A DNA stretch of 64,000 nucleotides from Gemmatimonadota bacterium (GCA_028877215.1 JAPPFJ010000031.1:62001-126000), one strand, 5' to 3'. Positions 8,065-16,721 are shown, counted from the first letter of the stretch. The notes: generated by a model from the letters alone, not told the origin. Translations and numbers: made by a program.

Positions 8065-11000
8065 TCAAGCCATCTGTAACTGTTGGCTGCACATGTGATA
8101 ATAGAGACCCCTGCCTGCCATCAACTCGTCGTGCGTACCCATGTCGACAATATGGCCTTTTTCCATTACGAGAATGTTATCCGCGTTCCTCACGGTGCTC
8201 AGTCGATGGGCAATCACGAAGGCGGTCCGGTTTTCCAGGAAGAGCGCAAGATTGGCCTGAATTGCGCCCTCCGACTCCGTATCCAGCGCATTTGTCGCTT
8301 CGTCGAAGATCAGTACTTTCGGATCGCGATAAAGCGCCCTCGCAATCGCGATTCGTTGCCGTTGTCCGCCCGACAATCCGATCCCCTGTTCACCTACCTT
8401 CGTCTCGTATCCCAAAGGCATTTCGTTTACAAAGTCGTGGACGCAGGCCAGCCTTGCCACTTCAAGGAGCCTGTCCATATCTGCGTCCTGTTCACCCACC
8501 GCGATGTTCTCCGCAATGGTACCGCTGAAGAGAAAGGAGTCCTGCATGACCATCCCCACCTGGCGGCGCAGCCAATGAGGGTCGAAATCGCGCACGTCCA
8601 TCCCGTCCAGCAGCACACGCCCTTCCGTGGGATCGAACAAGCGGGGCACCAGCTTGACGAATGTTGTCTTGCCCGCACCGCTGCGTCCGACGATGGCGAC
8701 CCTTTGCCCCGATTTCAATTCCAGGTCGATGTTGTTCAAGACGTACGGTTCGTCGGATCCCACGCCGTACCTGAAGAACACACCTTCGAATACCAGACGG
8801 CCTTCTACCTGTTTCGGTCTCAGGCCTTGTCCGCGCTGGCGCGCATCTTCCATCTTCGAGTCGTAGACGTCATTCAGCCTGTCCAGGGCGACCCGGGCTT
8901 CCTGGACCTCCGGCCATACGCCGATAAGCCCCATAATGGGTCCCATCACGTTGCCGATGAGGGCGTTGAACGCCATCAACTGACCGACGGACAACTCCCC
9001 GTCGATAACCAGGGTTGCGCCATACCAGAGAATCACCGTGGAACTCAGCAGATTGATCATACTTCCGCCCGCGCCGAACAACATTTCCATTTTCAAACGC
9101 CGGAATCCGATCTGTATTTCCTTTGTGAACTTGCCCTCCCACTGCCATCTCGTAACGTGCTCGACCGCTTCCGCTTTCACGACGTCAATGCCGTGCAGCG
9201 AATCGATCAGCACGGACGACTGTTCCGCACGGGCCAGAAAGGCGCGCTGGCTGAAGGACTTCAGAATCGGGGTATAGATCAGCGTCAGCCCCACCGAAAG
9301 CGGTACGAAAATCAACATCACGAGCGTCAACTCCCAATTGTAGAAAAACATCAGCCCGAGATAGACGAACAGCATGATAAAGTCCAGTATCGCCGAAATG
9401 GTCGTGTCCGTAAAGAGGCGCTGAATCGTCGCGTTTTCCTTGAAGCGCGTGGTCAAATCACCGGTGCGGCGCAGCGCGAAGAACCGCATGGAGAGGCCCA
9501 GCAGATGCCGATAGAAGCGGGACAGCATGGTCAGGCTCAGCCGCGCGCTCATATACCCGATCAAATACGCGCGCAGCGTCGAAGTGCCCATCTGGAACAG
9601 CGCCACGACGACCATGCCCGCCAACATCAGGTTCAGCAGATCCTCGTCGTGATGCACCAGCACCTGGTCCACAATTGTCTGCGTGAAGACGGGCGAGGCG
9701 AGGCCGAACAGGCTGAGTACCAGGGACGCCAGCAGAACCTCCACGAGAATGGCTGTATAGGGTTTGATCAACGGGAAGAACCGTTTGAAGGAAGACCTGG
9801 AGGGTTGGTTCTCCGCCACCCGGTCCGTGTATTCCAACAGAAGCGCCATGTTGGTCCAGCTTTTTTCGAACTCCGGACGTGTCAACCTGCGAATGCCCAC
9901 GCCCGGATCCGCGATTTTTACCTCCTTCTTGTTGATCTCATACAAAACAACGAAATGGTTGCCTTCCCAGTGCAGAATCGCCGGCAGTTCCGTCCGTATC
10001 AGCGCTTCATAACCCGTGCGAACGCCTCGCGTGACAAACCCCAGCGTCTCCGCCGCTTCGGCCAGCGCCGCCATCGACGTGCCGTCCCTCGACACGTTGC
10101 ACATGTCCCGCAGCCTGTTCAGCCCGATGGGCATCTTGTAATACTTGCAGGTCATCCCCAGACACGCGGCCCCGCAGTCGGACTGATCGTTTTGCTTCAG
10201 GAACGGAAAACGAAACGACGTCGATGTTCTGGGTTGCCCATCGGATGTCCCGGTATTCGGAGCGTCGTAAGGGTCGCCATTCGGCGCAGCGGCGCTGTTC
10301 ACTACCGCCGTTTCCGCGTGGACGTGAATTCCACCCGATTGAACCTCGCTGGACAACGACCTGTCCGATCCAGGTTCCCGGTACATTTGCCGGGCTATTT
10401 CACGCAAGGGTGTCAGTGCAGGAATTGAATGATTCAAGCTTTCCAGGTCACTTTTTTCCAAATAGAAGATAACACAGTTGACCCGGCTGCGAATCGCCCG
10501 TGCGCCGCCACCCGTAGAATCCGTCTCTTCGAAAAAAACCCCGGCGTCCAGAGTATGGGTGCTGCCGTCCTCAAGTATCACGTTCAACCCGCCGCTACCC
10601 ACCACGCAAAACCTCCCGCCCGAATGACCGGGTCCTGAGAACGTCGCTCCTTCGGGTATCTCCTCTCGCTTCAGGCGACTGAATAATACCCTCATCCCTT
10701 CCGGGGAGGCGGACCCCTTCAAATACCTCGTGAAGTCCCGGTACGCGATATTTGCAACCTGATCCTGCAGATGCGCCTCCAGCTCCCCCTCCCCTTTCAA
10801 TGCGTTGAGGAATTCATCCCGCGACACCTTCAGCACCACGGAATCCTCCGCGGCCCGCACCGCCGCACGACGTCCCTGCCCCGTCAACAGCGCCCCCTCG
10901 CCGAAATGGTCGCCGCTATATAGAAAGCCCACGGTTTCAGGTTGGCCGTCCCGATTCCGTTTGATTACTCGCAGCCGGCCCGATTTTATCATGTAGAACC

Positions 11001-11100
11001 CATCGCCAGGCGCCCCTTGTTCGATTACGACCTCCCCGAAACGAAACCGAACGGATTCCGGCTGATTCGACAACTGAGAAAAACGGGTGAAGACGTCCAT
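8065..11100 (-). CDS. C39-peptidase ABC exporter with N-terminal cyclic-nucleotide-binding domains (HetC-like)
   Basis: A 1011-residue bacteriocin-type exporter. Residues 1-120 form a cNMP-binding domain with phosphate cassette FGEGALLTGQGRRAAVRA. Residues 135-235 look like a second, degenerate one. The C39 peptidase domain has Cys309 (QSDCGAAC), His382 (NHFVVL) and Asp398 (ADPGVG), all intact, and should cleave after a double glycine. Six helices follow, then the nucleotide-binding domain with GRSGAGKTT, LSGGQRQR and LIFDEATNALD. This is the processing and export machine for the double-glycine peptides encoded at 15-16.4 kb. The cNMP domains suggest control by a nucleotide or a structural gate, as in cyanobacterial HetC-like exporters. 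GGGAAAG precedes the ATG. Confidence 0.94.
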   Translation of the reverse strand: MDVFTRFSQLSNQPESVRFRFGEVVIEQGAPGDGFYMIKSGRLRVIKRNRDGQPETVGFLYSGDHFGEGALLTGQGRRAAVRAAEDSVVLKVSRDEFLNALKGEGELEAHLQDQVANIAYRDFTRYLKGSASPEGMRVLFSRLKREEIPEGATFSGPGHSGGRFCVVGSGGLNVILEDGSTHTLDAGVFFEETDSTGGGARAIRSRVNCVIFYLEKSDLESLNHSIPALTPLREIARQMYREPGSDRSLSSEVQSGGIHVHAETAVVNSAAAPNGDPYDAPNTGTSDGQPRTSTSFRFPFLKQNDQSDCGAACLGMTCKYYKMPIGLNRLRDMCNVSRDGTSMAALAEAAETLGFVTRGVRTGYEALIRTELPAILHWEGNHFVVLYEINKKEVKIADPGVGIRRLTRPEFEKSWTNMALLLEYTDRVAENQPSRSSFKRFFPLIKPYTAILVEVLLASLVLSLFGLASPVFTQTIVDQVLVHHDEDLLNLMLAGMVVVALFQMGTSTLRAYLIGYMSARLSLTMLSRFYRHLLGLSMRFFALRRTGDLTTRFKENATIQRLFTDTTISAILDFIMLFVYLGLMFFYNWELTLVMLIFVPLSVGLTLIYTPILKSFSQRAFLARAEQSSVLIDSLHGIDVVKAEAVEHVTRWQWEGKFTKEIQIGFRRLKMEMLFGAGGSMINLLSSTVILWYGATLVIDGELSVGQLMAFNALIGNVMGPIMGLIGVWPEVQEARVALDRLNDVYDSKMEDARQRGQGLRPKQVEGRLVFEGVFFRYGVGSDEPYVLNNIDLELKSGQRVAIVGRSGAGKTTFVKLVPRLFDPTEGRVLLDGMDVRDFDPHWLRRQVGMVMQDSFLFSGTIAENIAVGEQDADMDRLLEVARLACVHDFVNEMPLGYETKVGEQGIGLSGGQRQRIAIARALYRDPKVLIFDEATNALDTESEGAIQANLALFLENRTAFVIAHRLSTVRNADNILVMEKGHIVDMGTHDELMAGRGLYYHMCSQQLQMA

Positions 11101-11423
11101 TGTTGCTTTCCCGTGAAAGGAAGGATTATTGGCGTGTCCGGATGTCGTTCGACGTCATAAAGTTCGCAATTCGTCGGTTGCCTGGGATCCTGTCGACCTG
11201 AGACCCGGTATTTCCCGGCTCGGAAGGGTGATTCTACACACGGCGCTCAGATTCCAATCATCATTACCGTGCCTGAATTCCGTGGATTCTTGCCAGCATA
11301 TACTATATTTAATATATAAATATACTATAAATAATATGTTTATGTACATTGCCGATCGATCGCAAGGCCTGAGGCCCCCTTACCGATGTGAGGAGATTGG
11401 AGCTACGGGCAACCGGTCAGACC
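11101..11423. other. AT-rich intergenic region upstream of ABC exporter gene
   Basis: Contains a very AT-rich block (about 11283-11340) rich in TATA-like steps and is the obvious place for a minus-strand promoter of the exporter operon. I could not fix a single -35/-10 pair. No gene is seen. Confidence 0.5.
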
Positions 11424-11654
11424 CTATTCTGCATCCAACCGGGGTTCCACTTGCGGTTCCTGGTCCTCGGAGATACGTTCCGGGTTCTGTGGAGACCGGG
11501 CAAACCACCACAGTCCAAGTGCTGTGAGCGCCATCCCTGATACACTCCACCACCAGGGATTGAATGCAACTTCGTTAATGTCTCCTGAAATGTCCAGATG
11601 ACGCGTGTAAAAATGCAATATGGTCACGGCGATGAGGTTGTTCAGCGCGGATCC
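11424..11654 (-). pseudogene. Remnant of a CPBP-family membrane protein (C-terminal end only)
   Basis: The 67-codon ORF ending at 11424 matches the C-terminal part of the CPBP protein at 13.3-14.2 kb: VAFNPWWWSVSGMALTALGLWWF against VVFNPWWWTGAGMVLAALGFWWF (both quoted in part). Reading upstream in frame gives SALNNLIAV, equivalent to the HALNN helix; before that the homology stops and the frame closes within about 15 codons. The EExxxR and first His motifs are therefore gone. An ATG overlapping the preceding DUF3267 stop leads straight into a stop codon. A large internal deletion has left only the last two helices. Confidence 0.75.
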
Positions 11655-11696
11655 GGCTTGTTCCGTCCCGGATTCTCTTCGGAATGGTATGTTATC

Positions 11697-12281
11697 TCAT
11701 TCTGGCGGGGATTGCCCTGCAGGCCAGACATAGCATCCAATCCCGGATGGGTGTTCCTGAACCCACAGGTCGTCAGGGAATTCCCGGATCTTGAAATAGA
11801 TCAAAACGTCCCCCGTACTTGCAGAGAACGCCAAACTGAAAAGCAGGAGTGTCCAGACAGTCGGGGCCCACCATAGCACGAGACCCGTTACCACCGTAGT
11901 TACCGCAAGAGGCAGAAGCGTATAGATTCGAAAGGCACCCATCTTCATCGGGCTCGAGCAATGACAGTAGGCGATGAGCCATTTCAATTTGACTCCAAAA
12001 CGAATCGAGTTATAGGGCACCTTGCCCCAATGCAGTGCGGCGAAGGCATGCAGCGCTTCGTGAACAACCACCAGCGTGACAAGACTTCCCAGAAACACCC
12101 ACCGATTAAAACTGTCCGGCTGGAGGTCAATATTCCATCCGGACAAGCCCCAGTGCGCCACAAGGACTGCATTAACCGCAACAAAAAACATCCCAAGCGA
12201 AAGCAGGAACATCGCAAACGCGCTCGCCCGGATCGTGAGTACGTCCCGGGAATCCTTACTGGTGATCTCCGGTAAATCCAT
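11697..12281 (-). CDS. DUF3267 (putative zincin) membrane metalloprotease, paralogue A
   Basis: A 194-residue membrane protein with about four helices. VVVHEALHAFAALHWG contains HEALH (H74, E75, H78), the HExxH zinc motif of the DUF3267 family, with GKVPYNSIRFG just after it. The tail VQEHPSGIGCYVWPAGQ recurs in the two other DUF3267 proteins nearby. Function in the family is not established; a membrane-embedded or membrane-proximal peptidase is likely. Its place between the precursor peptides and the exporter suggests peptide maturation, leader degradation or immunity. No strong Shine-Dalgarno is seen. Confidence 0.82.
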   Translation of the reverse strand: MDLPEITSKDSRDVLTIRASAFAMFLLSLGMFFVAVNAVLVAHWGLSGWNIDLQPDSFNRWVFLGSLVTLVVVHEALHAFAALHWGKVPYNSIRFGVKLKWLIAYCHCSSPMKMGAFRIYTLLPLAVTTVVTGLVLWWAPTVWTLLLFSLAFSASTGDVLIYFKIREFPDDLWVQEHPSGIGCYVWPAGQSPPE

Positions 12282-12402
12282 ATCGAATTTGGATGCCGGC
12301 CGGATGTTGTGTGGAGCTACCTATACCGAACGCCGTGGAAGTTATCCATGTTCTCTTAATGCGCCTGCCGGATCCCCTTGTAGCGGTTCCGTTTACGGTC
12401 GC

Positions 12403-13215
12403 TTAGCTCGCGGGTGTCTCCCCTGCGGGAAACATGGTGAAACCCACTTCTGACAAATGATCTTGAATCCACGCGTCATTGTCATATCGGCGGGCCTTGA
12501 AGAAAACCATGACATCTCCCGCGCCTCCGGCAAAGGTGGCACACAAGAGCAAGACCGACCAGATCGCCGGATCAAACGACAGAATTAATACCGCGGCAGG
12601 TGTTGTTGCGATTAAGGGCAAGAGCGCGAATGCCCGATATGCGCTCAGTGTCATCGGTTTGTCAGCGTGGCAGTAAAAGGCCATTAATCGCACGTTGATT
12701 CCAAAGTGCAGCGAACTGAATGGAATTTTTCCCCACGCCATCGCGGCAAGACCGTGAAGCGCTTCGTGAATCACATACAAGGCGATTAGTCCTCCAATCA
12801 ATTTCCATATATCGGCGAGAGGAAATCGCAGTTCTATTGCCCACGGAAGCAAGGCATCTACCCCGATGGCAGACATTCCCGAAATCCAGAACATCAAAAA
12901 GTATAAACTGTACATCTCGTTTTTTTCGAGAATGACTTCGGTGACGTTAGATTCCTGGCCTGGTTCAGTTGCGCCGGGACCCGACTCAAGTAATCCGCAG
13001 ACCGCGCTCACCATTACCGCTGCAGTTTCATAGAACTTTTTTCGGAAGACTATAAACGAGACTGTCTGAACAAACAGGACCGCCATCAGGATGGCAAGAT
13101 CGATATGAATGACGTATTTGAGAATCAGCAAAGCCGGCGAAACGGAGAATAACCCGTACATTATGGCCGCCAGAACCCAACCTCTCCACGTTCCCCCCGA
13201 GAGGACATCCTTCAT
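12403..13215 (-). CDS. DUF3267 (putative zincin) membrane metalloprotease with extra N-terminal helices, paralogue B
   Basis: A 270-residue member with an N-terminal addition of about 75 residues containing two extra transmembrane helices (about 12-58), not found in paralogues A and C. The core has HEALH (H150, E151, H154) followed by GKIPFSSLHFG. The C-terminus IQDHLSEVGFTMFPAGE is a diverged form of the shared tail. The track start at 13260 is too early; ATG at 13215 has GGAGGT five bases upstream. It lies within the protease run on the same strand as the peptide and exporter genes. Confidence 0.82.
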   Translation of the reverse strand: MKDVLSGGTWRGWVLAAIMYGLFSVSPALLILKYVIHIDLAILMAVLFVQTVSFIVFRKKFYETAAVMVSAVCGLLESGPGATEPGQESNVTEVILEKNEMYSLYFLMFWISGMSAIGVDALLPWAIELRFPLADIWKLIGGLIALYVIHEALHGLAAMAWGKIPFSSLHFGINVRLMAFYCHADKPMTLSAYRAFALLPLIATTPAAVLILSFDPAIWSVLLLCATFAGGAGDVMVFFKARRYDNDAWIQDHLSEVGFTMFPAGETPAS

Positions 13216-13327
13216 CCGGGACCTCCAGTGTTGTTTCCGTAGCCCGTAAATTCGGGTCACGGGGCTCTATCCTGAGTTTGTTCGCGGCATTAACTCAGAG
13301 ACCGGCGAACATCGGCCAGTCGCCGCC

Positions 13328-14170
13328 TCATGGCGTATCTCCTGCCTCAATCGCGTCGGGGCCGGCTGATCGAGTCTCGTTCGAAATACGGTAAAACCAC
13401 CAGAATCCAAGCGCGGCCAATACCATGCCTGCGCCTGTCCACCACCACGGATTGAAGACCACGTCATTCAGGTTCTCCGAGACCGCGAAATACGGAACGT
13501 CAATGCGCATAAACGTCGTGGATAGCAAGTTGTTCAATGCATGTCCGACAACCGCCGGCCAAAGAGATCCGGTACTAATGGTCCACCAAGCGAACACAAA
13601 CCCATACAAAAGGGCCGGCGAGAATTGCCAGGGGTTCAGATGGCTCAACCCAAACAGAATCGATGACCAAATAATCACGCAATTCCTGGAATGGTTCGAC
13701 AACAGACCACACAAGATTACGCCTCTAAAGAGAAGCTCTTCGACATACGGTGCGACAATGGCGGCATAAAAAAGGGCTGACGGGTACGAAGTCTCGCGCC
13801 CAAGCGTCGATTCGATGAGTTCCTGGAACGATTCAGGCATTGGAATTACGGATATTACAGCTTTGTTCAATTCAAAGAGAACCAGCGCCGTTCCGCAAAT
13901 CGATAGCGTAACGCAGGCCCACAGCCGCCAATCAAAACTTGCATTACCTGGATACAAGAGACCTGCCCAATGTCGATCCGTACGACGGCAAATATACAAT
14001 AAAACAAGCAGATAAACCGCCAATTTGGTAATACCCAGCAGGTAGTTGTTATGTTCAAGGGGTTGGCGACTGATGATCCCTGCTACGTAGATGAGCATTC
14101 CGAATCCCGACTCCGTCAGGATCAACAGTGCAAGCAACCAGATGGCCTGCTTCAGGTTTGGATACGCCAT
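13328..14170 (-). CDS. CPBP-family intramembrane protease (paralogue 3)
   Basis: A 280-residue member with intact motifs: VEELLFRG (E144, E145, R149), FGLSHLNPW and GHALNN. It begins YPNLKQAIWL like the two CPBP proteins at 3-5 kb, so the start is placed at 14170 rather than the track's 14230. Shine-Dalgarno support is only moderate (GCGAGAG). It is sandwiched between two DUF3267 genes, 68 bp and about 110 bp away, all co-directional. Its C-terminal end is the closest relative of the remnant at 11.4 kb, so the duplication appears recent compared with the 3-5 kb pair. Confidence 0.87.
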   Translation of the reverse strand: MAYPNLKQAIWLLALLILTESGFGMLIYVAGIISRQPLEHNNYLLGITKLAVYLLVLLYICRRTDRHWAGLLYPGNASFDWRLWACVTLSICGTALVLFELNKAVISVIPMPESFQELIESTLGRETSYPSALFYAAIVAPYVEELLFRGVILCGLLSNHSRNCVIIWSSILFGLSHLNPWQFSPALLYGFVFAWWTISTGSLWPAVVGHALNNLLSTTFMRIDVPYFAVSENLNDVVFNPWWWTGAGMVLAALGFWWFYRISNETRSAGPDAIEAGDTP

Positions 14171-14238
14171 TGAGCTCTCGCAAGATTTCTTATCCGGGCT
14201 TAACTGATCGCCGTCCACGCGTTCAAACATGCCTCGTC

Positions 14239-14874
14239 CTAGCTCCTTTCAAAGGCGTCAGGCTGTCTCAATCTGTCGAGGCTTTGCCCTTCGGGCCAGA
14301 TATAGCAACCTGGTTCCGACGGGTGATCTTGAACCAAGTCATTCTTTCCATATCGGCGTAGCTTCAAGAAAATCATGATATCTCCAGAACACACAGAGAC
14401 TGTCCCGCTGAAAAGCAACAGAGACCAGATGGCGGGATCCAACCAGAACAACAAACCGGCAGCCAGTGTCGTAACGATCAATGGAAAGATTAGGACGATT
14501 CGGTGTACGCGAATTGTCAGTGGCCTATCGCAGTGACAATAGAAAGCCGCAAATTTCCAATTAGCCCCGAATCGTATCGAATTGAACGGAACCTTGCCCC
14601 ATTGCAACGCGGCAACGGCGTGCAATGCTTCGTGAACTGCAATCAGCAAGACAACACTTCCTATAAACATCCACCTATCTACGTCTTCCAGACGGAACTG
14701 AATCTTCAATTGCGACAAATGTGCACCCAAGAGGCAAAAATTCAACGCCCCAAAAAACAAGATCATTCCAAGAATGATCGCATTGACCTTGCTCACACGG
14801 ATTTCGATGACCCCCCGGCCCGTCTCCTTGGCCGCTTCTAGATCTGCGGAGCACATTTCGTTTTTCGCCGACAT
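14239..14874 (-). CDS. DUF3267 (putative zincin) membrane metalloprotease, paralogue C
   Basis: A 211-residue protein with HEALH (H81, E82, H85), GKVPFNSIRFG and the conserved tail VQDHPSEPGCYIWPEGQ. ATG at 14874 has GGAGA five to six bases upstream, better placed than the two ATGs further out used by the track. It is the first protease gene after the precursor peptide genes and the closest relative of paralogue A. It is separated from precursor 1 by a strong hairpin, so its expression may be lower than that of the peptides. Confidence 0.83.
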   Translation of the reverse strand: MSAKNEMCSADLEAAKETGRGVIEIRVSKVNAIILGMILFFGALNFCLLGAHLSQLKIQFRLEDVDRWMFIGSVVLLIAVHEALHAVAALQWGKVPFNSIRFGANWKFAAFYCHCDRPLTIRVHRIVLIFPLIVTTLAAGLLFWLDPAIWSLLLFSGTVSVCSGDIMIFLKLRRYGKNDLVQDHPSEPGCYIWPEGQSLDRLRQPDAFERS

Positions 14875-15000
14875 CGGATTCTCCATCATTGCAATCTACA
14901 CGAAACCGGGCCGCCAGGCATTCGATCTGAGGTGTCCTCATCCTTCCAGCTTCGACAATCCAAGGATAAGCCCCTCGAAAGCCCGCCTGGCAGTCCGTAA

Positions 15001-15040
15001 GTCCGGTTTCCACCGAAAGTGCTTTCAGTGGAAACCAGAC
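15001..15040 (-). terminator. Long stem-loop between precursor peptide 1 and the protease run
   Basis: Two 19-base arms around a 2-base loop, GTCCGGTTTCCACCGAAAG and its near-exact inverse. The two non-matches become G-U wobbles only in the minus-strand transcript, which argues that the RNA of the peptide operon is the selected form. There is no U-run after it, so an mRNA-stabilising, processing or attenuating hairpin is as likely as a terminator. Confidence 0.65.
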
Positions 15041-15083
15041 CATTCAACCTTGTGACTCTCAACAGCTCATTACTATCAACGAA

Positions 15084-15389
15084 TCAGGCTGACAGATTCG
15101 ACAGGCCGTCGGCCATGCCACTGGTCCATTGATCGTAGGCATCCGAGACGTAATTTACGCCGTCCATAATCCTATCGCCGTACCAGCAGACAGATTCAAC
15201 GATATCCTGGGGCTTTGTCGCTGCTACGACAACCAATCCGCCTACAATCGCGTACAGGAGGGGATTTCCTCCCGATACCTGTGCCATGGTATGCTCGCTC
15301 AGATCTTCCCGTCTTGCAGGCAAGGCATGACAGGGGATGAGTACGACGTCTGTCTCGGTTGCCGCCGGATAAGCCAATGCTTGTGTCAT
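15084..15389 (-). CDS. Double-glycine-leader bacteriocin-like precursor peptide 1
   Basis: A 101-residue peptide. ATG at 15389 has AGGAGG five bases upstream; the track start 27 bases earlier lacks this. The leader ends REDLSEHTMAQVSGG at residue 41, matching the class II/C39 pattern with hydrophobic residues at -4, -7 and -12 and a GG pair. The predicted 60-residue core starts NPLLYAIVGGLVVVAAT, a glycine-containing hydrophobic helix, followed by an amphipathic acidic/aromatic segment with one Cys. This resembles class II membrane-active peptides. The cognate peptidase is the C39 ABC exporter at 8-11 kb. Confidence 0.82.
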   Translation of the reverse strand: MTQALAYPAATETDVVLIPCHALPARREDLSEHTMAQVSGGNPLLYAIVGGLVVVAATKPQDIVESVCWYGDRIMDGVNYVSDAYDQWTSGMADGLSNLSA

Positions 15390-15608
15390 GATGTCCTCCT
15401 GGAGAGTTATTCCCATTTATTGTTTTTCAACCCAATGGCCTGAATCTCGTGTTGCGGAGACGGTGCCTGTTTATGAAGGCAATTGGGTTCGAGAATCGTG
15501 CTTTACGCCACGGTTTCGTAAGAGCTTCGCGAACATATCTGCGAAGTCGCCCGCATCGGCAGTCGAGATCGAGAGACAGAACAGGTTACGTCCTGGGCGG
15601 CGTGACCA

Positions 15609-15809
15609 TCAGTCCGTTTCGTCGAAGTATTCGAAAATGGCTTCTGCAATTGCGCACGCCATTGCCGTCAAATTAACGCCCATCCCGATGGGTCTGAACC
15701 CTCCCGATGTTTTCGCCATCTCATAACTGGCTACTGCGATTCCACGTCTAGGGAGTTGCACACAGGTCACGGAACCGTGCATTGGCATTGATAGAGTTCG
15801 ATCGGTCAT
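15609..15809 (-). CDS. Double-glycine-leader precursor peptide 2
   Basis: A 66-residue peptide with GGAGGTGA upstream of ATG 15809. The leader ends ASYEMAKTSGG at residue 37. The predicted 29-residue core is FRPIGMGVNLTAMACAIAEAIFEYFDETD in full, quoted here as FRPIGMGVNLTAM and AIAEAIFEYFDETD: a short helix with an acidic aromatic end. Leader and core are clearly homologous to precursor 3 (common TQLPxR or VQLPRR, ASxEM, GGF, IAEAIxxYFDxxD). It is co-directional with the other peptides and has its own strong ribosome site. Confidence 0.78.
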   Translation of the reverse strand: MTDRTLSMPMHGSVTCVQLPRRGIAVASYEMAKTSGGFRPIGMGVNLTAMACAIAEAIFEYFDETD

Positions 15810-15946
15810 TTTGTCACCTCCTTTCTTCAACCCTTCAGAAATTCGTGAGTTTGCCCTGTGGACTTCGCTTGCAGATCTTCAAGGACCACGCATTTGCAGC
15901 GGTGATCGCAAAGAGGATTTGCTTTGCGTCAGTTCAGGCCCCAAAG

Positions 15947-16150
15947 TCAATCCTCGTCGTCAAAGTAATCGACTATGGCCTCTGCAATCTTCTTGGAAAT
16001 AAACAGCACCATAAAGCTGGGTCCAGTGGGTAACGAGAAACCTCCCGGTGTGTTTGTCATTTCACGGCTCGCAAGCCCGGTTTCCCGTCCAGGGAGTTGA
16101 GTGCAGGCCACAGATGCCTGTGCTGATGTTGCAAGGATCTGGTCCGTCAT
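15947..16150 (-). CDS. Double-glycine-leader precursor peptide 3
   Basis: A 67-residue paralogue of precursor 2, with GGAAGTGA before the ATG. The leader ends ASREMTNTPGG at residue 37, with Pro directly before the GG. The 30-residue core begins FSLPTGPSFMVLF and ends IAEAIVDYFDDED. The conserved acidic C-terminus and variable middle in the 2/3 pair suggest either a two-peptide bacteriocin or diversified toxins sharing one immunity mechanism. No Cys is present in the core, so no disulfide or thioether. Confidence 0.78.
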   Translation of the reverse strand: MTDQILATSAQASVACTQLPGRETGLASREMTNTPGGFSLPTGPSFMVLFISKKIAEAIVDYFDDED

Positions 16151-16234
16151 TTCGTCACTTCCTTTCTACTATGTCCGTATGATATCCTGTTTGATTTCCC
16201 AACCAACATACCTGGTCGGAATGCTACTCAAACA

Positions 16235-16438
16235 TTACAGCAATGGACCAGCTGCGCTTGTTTCCGGCAGATTCGTGCCCAGGTCTATGCCGAACAGGTC
16301 CCTCAGGATGCGCCGCCAGCGTATGGCACCACCGGAGATCTTCGCGGTCTGCCCGTCAGTCAGGTCCTCCGTCCGGATTGGTAACCGTGCCGGAATTCTG
16401 GACGTGTCTGCAGGGCGTGATGCAATGCGTCTTTTCAT
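16235..16438 (-). CDS. Double-glycine-leader precursor peptide 4
   Basis: A 67-residue peptide. ATG 16438 follows AAAGGAGGTGAT, the strongest Shine-Dalgarno of the set; the track start 135 bases earlier is wrong. The leader ends EDLTDGQTAKISGG at residue 37. The 30-residue core AIRWRRILRDLFGID... begins as a cationic amphipathic helix, unlike the acidic cores of peptides 2 and 3, and ends ETSAAGPLL. It is the first gene of the presumed peptide operon. Confidence 0.78.
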   Translation of the reverse strand: MKRRIASRPADTSRIPARLPIRTEDLTDGQTAKISGGAIRWRRILRDLFGIDLGTNLPETSAAGPLL

Positions 16439-16721
16439 GTCTATCACCTCCTTTCGTAAACATCCCGGCGACAACCGATCAATGCCGTTTCCTGACAAAC
16501 CGTGTGCCGCTGAGCCGCCGAAATGTCTTGATTTACAAAGGGTTATGCGTGCCGTTTTGCGGTCTCGACACACCCCCTTTGGCGCTGATTCGACTGTAAT
16601 TCAACGGAGACGTCGCGTGACCCTGCACGCTTGTGTTTGGTGCCTCCGTCGACGGATTGGACTCGCAATGTTTGTGCCAGTCGCGATGCCCCTGGACCTA
16701 ACTGTCTGGTATGCAAGAAAG

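Noticed and set aside
8083-10428. 781-residue plus-strand ORF
   Set aside because: It is an antisense shadow of the C39 ABC exporter, which has complete motifs; the plus-strand product is low in hydrophobic residues, rich in Gln/His/Arg and matches no family.
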